A program made the position numbers and the translations under genes. Of a stretch of DNA of 64,000 nt, positions 58,305 to 64,000 are shown one piece after another. Origin of the DNA: Candidatus Epilinea brevis (GTDB lineage: Bacteria; Chloroflexota; Anaerolineae; Epilineales; Epilineaceae); contig JADJUE010000003.1 of assembly GCA_016710785.1 (NCBI GenBank), positions 62,001 to 126,000 of the forward strand, written 5' to 3'. Within the stretch, counting starts at the first letter, position 1; each line of letters opens with the position of its first letter. The notes beneath the pieces are model-generated. The model was not told the origin of the DNA and did no database searches. It worked only from the letters and a program-made list of their open reading frames with translations.

Positions 58305-61300
58305 ATGAAGCCATCCGTTCTCCGACGGTCGCGCCCGATTCCAGGGATCCGGCGCCGTCCCGCCCAGACTGCGCGAATGCTCGCTCTGTCTCTGGCAACC
58401 TCCCTGGCTCTGGGGGTGTTCGGAGGGATCCGCTCCCTGCCGGCTGCCGCCTCCCCCAATGTGGCCCTGACGGCGCAAGCAGATCCGGAGTACAGCAGCC
58501 TGCGCGTGTACGGCTATCCGGTGGTCAGCAACCCCAATGGCCCGGCGCAGGGCAACTGGCCGGCATCAGCCGGGTCCAATGTCCAGCTGGACCCCCTGAC
58601 GGGTCAGATCCCCGAGGACCCGCCTTACACCGATCAGGACGGTCCCTTCGATCCCTACCATGCCCAGGCTCCGGAGATGGATGTGGTGACCTGGAACCCG
58701 GCCTGGATCTCGGAGCGCCTGGCGGATCCGACGCTGCGCGCCCAATGGCCGGGGCTCACCGGTGTCGACGAGGTCTCTGCGGCCGCCAACATCCGCGCCG
58801 GGGGCATCAACGCCGCGGAGAAGGTGACCCTCAGGCATTGGTACGAGCCCTTTCACCTGGACATGGATCTCAATGCCGATGGTCGACTGACCGACGCCAA
58901 CAACGACGGCATCCCAGATGCGCCCATGAACCCGTCGGCCTCGGCCATCGACGAGTGGTACCCGGCGATCATGACCGAGTTGACCTACCTGCTGGTCGAC
59001 AACGAGTCCTTGCCCACCGCGCGCCCCAGCGCGGAGGCACTCGGCCGTTCGGCCCCCCGCCCCATCTGCGGCACCGCCGGAACCACCAGCATGGTCTTCC
59101 CGGTGGGCATCGACGCCGGCCAGACGGATCCGAACGCGGCGGGCACGACCCAGGGCCACGGCCTGACCAGTCTGGACGCCGACTTCGATGGCCGCCTGGA
59201 CATGGTGCGGGTCAGCAACGAGCGCAGCCTGCCCACCGTGCTGGGCGGGATGCGGATCGACTTTGACGGCGACAACGTCCTGGACACCTTCGACACCGAC
59301 GGTCTGGCCGTCAGCTGCGACGAGATGGCCGTCCTGCACACCGACGGCCTGACCTTGGGTCTGGGCGGCAAGGCCCAGTTCCTCGATCACTTCGTCAAGC
59401 TCACCGCAGTCAGCAACAACGGCGCGGTGCTGGAGATCTGGAACTCCGCCAGCAAAGAACCGCGCAAGATCGTGGCCCGCTCCCTGGGCTTCGGTGGCGC
59501 GGTCCTGGCCGGTGACACCGGACCGCTCCTGAGCATCGCACCCGGAGGCACCAACCTCGGAACGGTGCCGCCCGGCGCCTGGTTCGCCTATCTGGTGGAC
59601 GCCGACGCCGACAACGACACCGCGGTGGTCATCCTGGGCCGCGCCCTGGGCGCCCCCTGCGCATCGATGGCCGACGGGCCCATCCAGCAGAACCTGAGCC
59701 GGGGCGGCCCGTGGTTTCTGAAGCGCTTCTACGTGGACGGCCACGAGTACAACGTGGGGGCCATCGGCACCTGCCCCACGGGCGGCTTCCAGTCCATCAC
59801 CCTGCGCGCGCCGCTGCCCAAGACCGACGTCACCGTGGAACTGCATTCGGTGCGCCTGCAGAGCTACGCCATCAGCAACCCGCGCCAACTGCCCTGGCTG
59901 ACCCTGCCGCCGCCTTTCAACCATGAGCACACCATCCTGGAGGATGTGGTCGCCAGGGCCGGGTTCGACGACCTGGACCCGACACCGGCCAGCTCCGCCC
60001 CGCGCCCCACGGTGCTCTACAGCGGTGGCCCGATCGGCCCGGTGGCGCCCGTGTTGCATGAGGGCGAGACGCAACCCTACACCGGCCGCCTGGCACGGCT
60101 GGCGCGGAGCCACGGCGACATCCGCGCCCTGCGCTGGACCTACGTCCATGAGACCGAGAATCCGGCCATGAGCGGCCAGATTCGCGAACGGCTGGGCTTC
60201 GCCCGCATAGGTGAGTTGGGTCCTGGCAATGCCTTTCTGGACTTCGGCGACGCGCCGGAAGCCTTGGGCTATCCCACAAACCTCTCTCGCGATGGGGCGC
60301 GCCACCTGCTCGTCACGGGGGGGCCGCTCATGGGTCATTGCGTCGACCCCGAGGCTGATGGGCAACCCAACGCGACCGCCAGCGGCGATGACGCCGCCGG
60401 CGATTGCCCGGATGACGAGGATGGCATCGCCTTCCTCTCTGAACTGCGCCCCGGGCAGATCAGCGACCTGCGCATCTCCACCGGCGGCTCGCCGGCGGGC
60501 GGCTTCTTCAGCGCCTGGGTCGACTTCAATCGCGATGGCGACTTCGATGATGTCGGCGAGCAGGTGGTGACCGACCGGGCGATCTTCGCCGGGCAGAATT
60601 CATCCTCCGCCATCTACTTCCAGGTGCCGGCCACAGCGAGTTCCGGCGGCAGCTTCCTGCGTCTGCGATTGAGCACCCAGTCCGGCCTCGGATCCCGCGG
60701 TCTGGCCCCAGACGGCGAGGTGGAGGACTGGCCCGTCCAGATCCAACCCGCCCTCTGCCCCTTCACGCCGATCGACACCTTCCGGGAATCCAACAACGAG
60801 GCGCTCAGCACGGTCTTCCTGGTGGATGTCAACAACCCCGGTCCCAGGTCGGTTCTGGACACGGTGGATCCGGCGGTGGCTCTGGGCGGGTTCCGCTTTG
60901 TCAGGCTAGGGCCCTTCATGGGCGGCACGGAAGGCAGCCCGGTACACCAGGTCTTCACCCGGGTGCGCCAGGAGCGCCTGGAGTACGCGGCCAACTCGGA
61001 CTCGCAGGCGCCTTTGTACCTGCGCTATGACCGCAACGGCCTCGGTCTGAACCAGGACTTCAGCATGGTGGACCGCATCAGCATCTTCTACCTCTTTGAC
61101 GATTCGGGCATCGCCGCTTCCACGCCGGTGACCATGCGCCTGAGCGACGGCACGGATACGGCCACGCTCACCCTGAACGTGGCCAGCAGCAATGTGCCCT
61201 TCTTCGCCGACTTCGTCTTCAGCAGCTTCACCGGTATCGGGGCCGTGGACCTGACCCAAATCCAGTCCATCGAGGTCGACTTCCTCACCGCGAGCGCCCA

Positions 61301-64000
61301 GGACTTGATCATCGATGCCATCCGCCCTTGTCTGGGCCCGATTCCCGGCGCCACGGCCACTCCGATCCAGCCCACTGCCGGCCCCAGCCCCACGCCACGG
61401 CCGACGAGCGTCCCTTTACCGACAGCCACCCCCATCCTGGGCGGGGCGGACCTGGGCGTGGACAGCTTCTTCTTCAACGAGCAGATCTGGACCCTGCCCT
61501 GGAACTACACCGAGTTCCTGATGCCGGATCAGCCGGACCCCCCGGGCGCGCGGCGCGCCTATGACCCCGACCGCTACCACGTGGCCACGGGCTTCGACGA
61601 CCCCACAGCCCGCTGGCGACGCTGGACCATGCCGGACGGCTCCGTCCCGGCAAACATGCCGCCGGTCCCACCGGACCTCACGGTCGACCAGGCCTACCCC
61701 AACGGCGCGCCGCGGCGAGCCACCTTCTGGTTCGACCCGGACAGCCCGGCCGACGATCCGGTCAAGCTCTGGCAGGATGACAGTGGCGTCCGACTCTTCG
61801 GCGGGCAGCCGGAGGCCGGATTCGCGCCCGGCTGCGATCCGCGGCGCCCACGCCTCACGGCAGGCGCCGGCGATCTGGTCGCCTTCGACCCGCGCAACGG
61901 CAGCTACCCGGTGGAGGTGGCGCCTTACACCGACCCCTGGGCCCCCTTCACCTCCCAGCATCCGCAATCCCCACGGATGGACAGCCTGGCGGCCAACCCA
62001 GCCTACATGGACGAGTTCCGGAACGCCGGCGAGCCGCTGCAGGACTTGTACGAGCAACTGGCCAACAACGGCCAGAACGCCCGGGAGAAGGTCTACCACC
62101 AGATCTGGTACGAGCCGGAGTACAGCGACAAGATCCGCTATGTGCGGGACTGCATGCGCGACTTGACCTTCCCGGCCCTGATGCAGGAGTTCACCTACCT
62201 GTATCTTGACACCACGGACAACCCCACCGCCGCACCTCCGGGCAGCAGCCGCTTCGCCTTCCCTATGGGCACGCGGGCTGACGAACTGCCGATGCCGCTC
62301 GCGGGCGGCCAGTTGCCGGTGGGTGGCGCTATCGGCTACGGCCTGACCACCTTCGACGCCAACTTCGACGGCGTGCCGGAAGCCGTGACGGTGCATTCAG
62401 AGGAGACCCTGGCCCAGGACTTCGACACCGCCTGGCAGTCCAAGCGGCCACGCCAGCCCGGCGCCACCCCGGTGCCGGTCAACGGCCCGGCCCTGGATTT
62501 CGATGGTGACGGCAACCGCGATGAGCTGGACGAGGACAACGCGATACTCTCCGGTGATGAGATGGTGGTCTTCGCCGTCGAGGATCTGGTCCTGGACATG
62601 GATCCGAACACGCCGGAGAAGGCCAGCGCGATGTTCCTGGATCACATGGTCACTGTAGAGAACGTCACCCGCGGCGCCCGCGCCCAGGTGCAGATCTGGT
62701 TCACCGGCGGCAACGGCTCCGACAGCCGGCCGCAGACCCTGGGCGGCGTCCGCAGCCTGGATCTGGGCGACGCGGCATTGGTCGACTTCCATCAGAACAA
62801 GGTGGTCATCGTTCATCCCGGGCAGCAGAATCCCGGCGTGGACGGCGCCTGGTTCGTGTTCCTCAAGGACGTGGCCACCGCGGAGGACCAGATCACGGTC
62901 ACCGTTGGCAGGGCCCTGGGCGGCGCGCATTCAGCCATCGACAACGGCGCGGGCGGCCATGACCTTCTGGCCGGCGACCCCTGGTACCTCAAGCGCTTCT
63001 TCGTCGACGGCCACGAGTACAACGTGGTGGCCGTCATGGTGCAGCCCGGCGGTCGGACGAACGACCGCTTCCAGTACATCAGCATCCGCACCCCGGTGCC
63101 GGTGGGCGACTACTTCAACAGCCAGGACACCCTCAAGCTGCAAGGCTACTTCAAACCCGGCCTGCCGCAGACGGCGTCGGTCATGCCGCCCTACAACGTG
63201 GCCCACACCATCCTGGAGGACATCGCTCGCCAGCCGGCCGGGGATTTCGCGCACACGCGGCGCTACGATGGCTGCTCCGGCCTGCTGAAGCCCTTCGGTC
63301 CCTTGGAGGAGACAGTCGTGGATCAGGACGTGGAGCCGCGCTACGGCACGGAGCTTCGCGAGATCTATCGCGGCCCCACCACGGACACCACCCTGCCGCT
63401 CAACAACCTTCGCGGCTTCGGCTGGCAGACAGACCAGCAGCTGACCATCCCCAACCAGTACCTGGACGTCAAGATGTCCAAGGGGCAGACCTACCTCTTC
63501 ACCTCCAACTGGACCTCGGATGTCAGCCGGCTGCATTTCTACGGCTGCCTGCCGGGCTCCAACCCCACCCGACCGGGCATCCCCGACATCAACGGCTCCG
63601 ACCTGGCCGGGCTCAGGGGTCAGTGGACGGCTGACGGCCGCTTCATTCCGGCGCCTACCCAATTCAACCCGCCCCAGCCGGACCTGCCCGTCCCGCAAGG
63701 CGAGCGGCCCTTCTACGCTCCATACTACGACGCGGCCCTCGGCCGTTTCCCGGTCCGGGTCAAGCTCTTCTATGATCCTGAAGAGCGGATGAACGACATC
63801 TATGTCAACCGCGGCACCTTGCCCTGGGGCATCCCCACGGTCACCCTGGGCAACAAGATCTTCCAGGACACGGACAACGATGGAAGACGCGACGCCGGCG
63901 AGCCTGGCATCGCGGGCGTCACCGTTCAGCTCTACCGCGACACGGACGGCAACGGCCTCTACACGCCGGGCATCGACCAGTTGGTCAAAGCCACGATCAC
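58305..64000 (+). CDS. Giant secreted protein with GEVED and SdrD_B-like modules (continues past window)
   Basis: Open frame of 1898 codons without a stop to the right edge, starting at ATG 58305 with AGGAG 7 nt before it. Signal peptide: RMLALSLATSLALGVFGG up to PAAAS. Residues ~60-620 and ~1050-1660 form a duplicated module; the clearest match is WFLKRFYVDGHEYNV (~470) against WYLKRFFVDGHEYNV (~1560), each followed by HTILEDV or HTILEDI. Between them are a GEVED domain (FGDAPEALGYP ~646 to DGEVEDW ~802), a carbohydrate-binding-like domain and a Pro/Thr linker (~1023-1045). A SdrD_B-type module opens at ~1847 (GNKIFQDTDNDGRRDAGEPG). Many DxDxDG loops suggest calcium binding. Likely an extracellular adhesin or matrix protein. 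Confidence 0.88.
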   Translation, partial: MKPSVLRRSRPIPGIRRRPAQTARMLALSLATSLALGVFGGIRSLPAAASPNVALTAQADPEYSSLRVYGYPVVSNPNGPAQGNWPASAGSNVQLDPLTGQIPEDPPYTDQDGPFDPYHAQAPEMDVVTWNPAWISERLADPTLRAQWPGLTGVDEVSAAANIRAGGINAAEKVTLRHWYEPFHLDMDLNADGRLTDANNDGIPDAPMNPSASAIDEWYPAIMTELTYLLVDNESLPTARPSAEALGRSAPRPICGTAGTTSMVFPVGIDAGQTDPNAAGTTQGHGLTSLDADFDGRLDMVRVSNERSLPTVLGGMRIDFDGDNVLDTFDTDGLAVSCDEMAVLHTDGLTLGLGGKAQFLDHFVKLTAVSNNGAVLEIWNSASKEPRKIVARSLGFGGAVLAGDTGPLLSIAPGGTNLGTVPPGAWFAYLVDADADNDTAVVILGRALGAPCASMADGPIQQNLSRGGPWFLKRFYVDGHEYNVGAIGTCPTGGFQSITLRAPLPKTDVTVELHSVRLQSYAISNPRQLPWLTLPPPFNHEHTILEDVVARAGFDDLDPTPASSAPRPTVLYSGGPIGPVAPVLHEGETQPYTGRLARLARSHGDIRALRWTYVHETENPAMSGQIRERLGFARIGELGPGNAFLDFGDAPEALGYPTNLSRDGARHLLVTGGPLMGHCVDPEADGQPNATASGDDAAGDCPDDEDGIAFLSELRPGQISDLRISTGGSPAGGFFSAWVDFNRDGDFDDVGEQVVTDRAIFAGQNSSSAIYFQVPATASSGGSFLRLRLSTQSGLGSRGLAPDGEVEDWPVQIQPALCPFTPIDTFRESNNEALSTVFLVDVNNPGPRSVLDTVDPAVALGGFRFVRLGPFMGGTEGSPVHQVFTRVRQERLEYAANSDSQAPLYLRYDRNGLGLNQDFSMVDRISIFYLFDDSGIAASTPVTMRLSDGTDTATLTLNVASSNVPFFADFVFSSFTGIGAVDLTQIQSIEVDFLTASAQDLIIDAIRPCLGPIPGATATPIQPTAGPSPTPRPTSVPLPTATPILGGADLGVDSFFFNEQIWTLPWNYTEFLMPDQPDPPGARRAYDPDRYHVATGFDDPTARWRRWTMPDGSVPANMPPVPPDLTVDQAYPNGAPRRATFWFDPDSPADDPVKLWQDDSGVRLFGGQPEAGFAPGCDPRRPRLTAGAGDLVAFDPRNGSYPVEVAPYTDPWAPFTSQHPQSPRMDSLAANPAYMDEFRNAGEPLQDLYEQLANNGQNAREKVYHQIWYEPEYSDKIRYVRDCMRDLTFPALMQEFTYLYLDTTDNPTAAPPGSSRFAFPMGTRADELPMPLAGGQLPVGGAIGYGLTTFDANFDGVPEAVTVHSEETLAQDFDTAWQSKRPRQPGATPVPVNGPALDFDGDGNRDELDEDNAILSGDEMVVFAVEDLVLDMDPNTPEKASAMFLDHMVTVENVTRGARAQVQIWFTGGNGSDSRPQTLGGVRSLDLGDAALVDFHQNKVVIVHPGQQNPGVDGAWFVFLKDVATAEDQITVTVGRALGGAHSAIDNGAGGHDLLAGDPWYLKRFFVDGHEYNVVAVMVQPGGRTNDRFQYISIRTPVPVGDYFNSQDTLKLQGYFKPGLPQTASVMPPYNVAHTILEDIARQPAGDFAHTRRYDGCSGLLKPFGPLEETVVDQDVEPRYGTELREIYRGPTTDTTLPLNNLRGFGWQTDQQLTIPNQYLDVKMSKGQTYLFTSNWTSDVSRLHFYGCLPGSNPTRPGIPDINGSDLAGLRGQWTADGRFIPAPTQFNPPQPDLPVPQGERPFYAPYYDAALGRFPVRVKLFYDPEERMNDIYVNRGTLPWGIPTVTLGNKIFQDTDNDGRRDAGEPGIAGVTVQLYRDTDGNGLYTPGIDQLVKATI

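Noticed and set aside
58566..60365. 599-codon minus-strand frame opposite the giant surface protein
   Set aside because: The plus-strand frame has a signal peptide, a GEVED domain and continuity to the window edge; the minus frame has only His/Gly/Val-rich sequence.

Overview
The window looks like a chromosomal segment of a high-GC member of the Chloroflexota (Anaerolineae/Caldilineae-like). The grounds are indirect: secreted proteins with long Pro/Thr-rich linkers and lamin-tail domains, GEVED/SdrD-like surface modules, an ECF transporter next to transcobalamin-like proteins, and very high GC in most of the region. The first ~7.2 kb is visibly AT-richer and full of mobile DNA. No ribosomal RNA, ribosomal protein or other firm phylogenetic marker is present, so the assignment is an inference.

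Layout. 0-7.2 kb is an accessory island: the end of an exported protein, a serine recombinase, an IS91-type element with a frameshifted partner tyrosine recombinase, a monoheme lipoprotein, a 299-bp palindromic MITE-like element, a small membrane protein and a truncated DDE transposase. 7.3-11.4 kb holds a C45-family acyltransferase/hydrolase and glycine dehydrogenase (gcvP), both broken by several frameshifts. 11.5-15.1 kb is one large fusion of a class III nucleotide cyclase, a NACHT-type NTPase and a formylglycine-generating-enzyme-like domain. 15.5-16.9 kb has a small ORF and GAPDH. 16.9-24.1 kb is a vitamin B12 uptake operon: a cobalamin riboswitch, two transcobalamin-like (DUF4430) exported proteins, one of them carrying an alpha/alpha toroid, and an ECF transporter whose S, T, A and A' parts are fused in one chain. 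24.2-28.3 kb has a fatty acid desaturase, a glycosyltransferase, a GNAT acetyltransferase and an SQR-like flavoprotein. 28.4-33.9 kb is a copper operon (cupredoxin/SafE-like membrane protein, CopZ, a lipoprotein with triplicated Cys-His-Met motifs, and CopA with an unusual C-terminal tail).

33.9-42.2 kb has a glycosyltransferase, two paralogous secreted lamin-tail proteins, tRNA-Leu(UAA), mutM, and two more paralogous secreted proteins. 42.4-53.5 kb is the most unusual locus. A cytosolic histidine kinase and an NtrC-type sigma54 activator lie immediately upstream of a perfect -24/-12 promoter. That promoter drives a two-TM protein, a 1443-aa P-loop/NACHT-like TPR giant, a C25 (gingipain/caspase-like) Cys-His protease, a divergent FtsZ/tubulin-like GTPase and a small protein homologous to the protease tail. 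The start and stop codons of the TPR protein and protease overlap, and spacing through the rest is tight. It reads as a stress- or infection-responsive signalling and proteolysis module with a cytoskeletal component; I know of no name for this arrangement.

53.9-57.8 kb holds two small membrane proteins, an alkyltransferase-like DNA repair protein and two family-2 glycosyltransferases. From 58.3 kb to the right edge runs one uninterrupted reading frame for a giant secreted protein that leaves the window.
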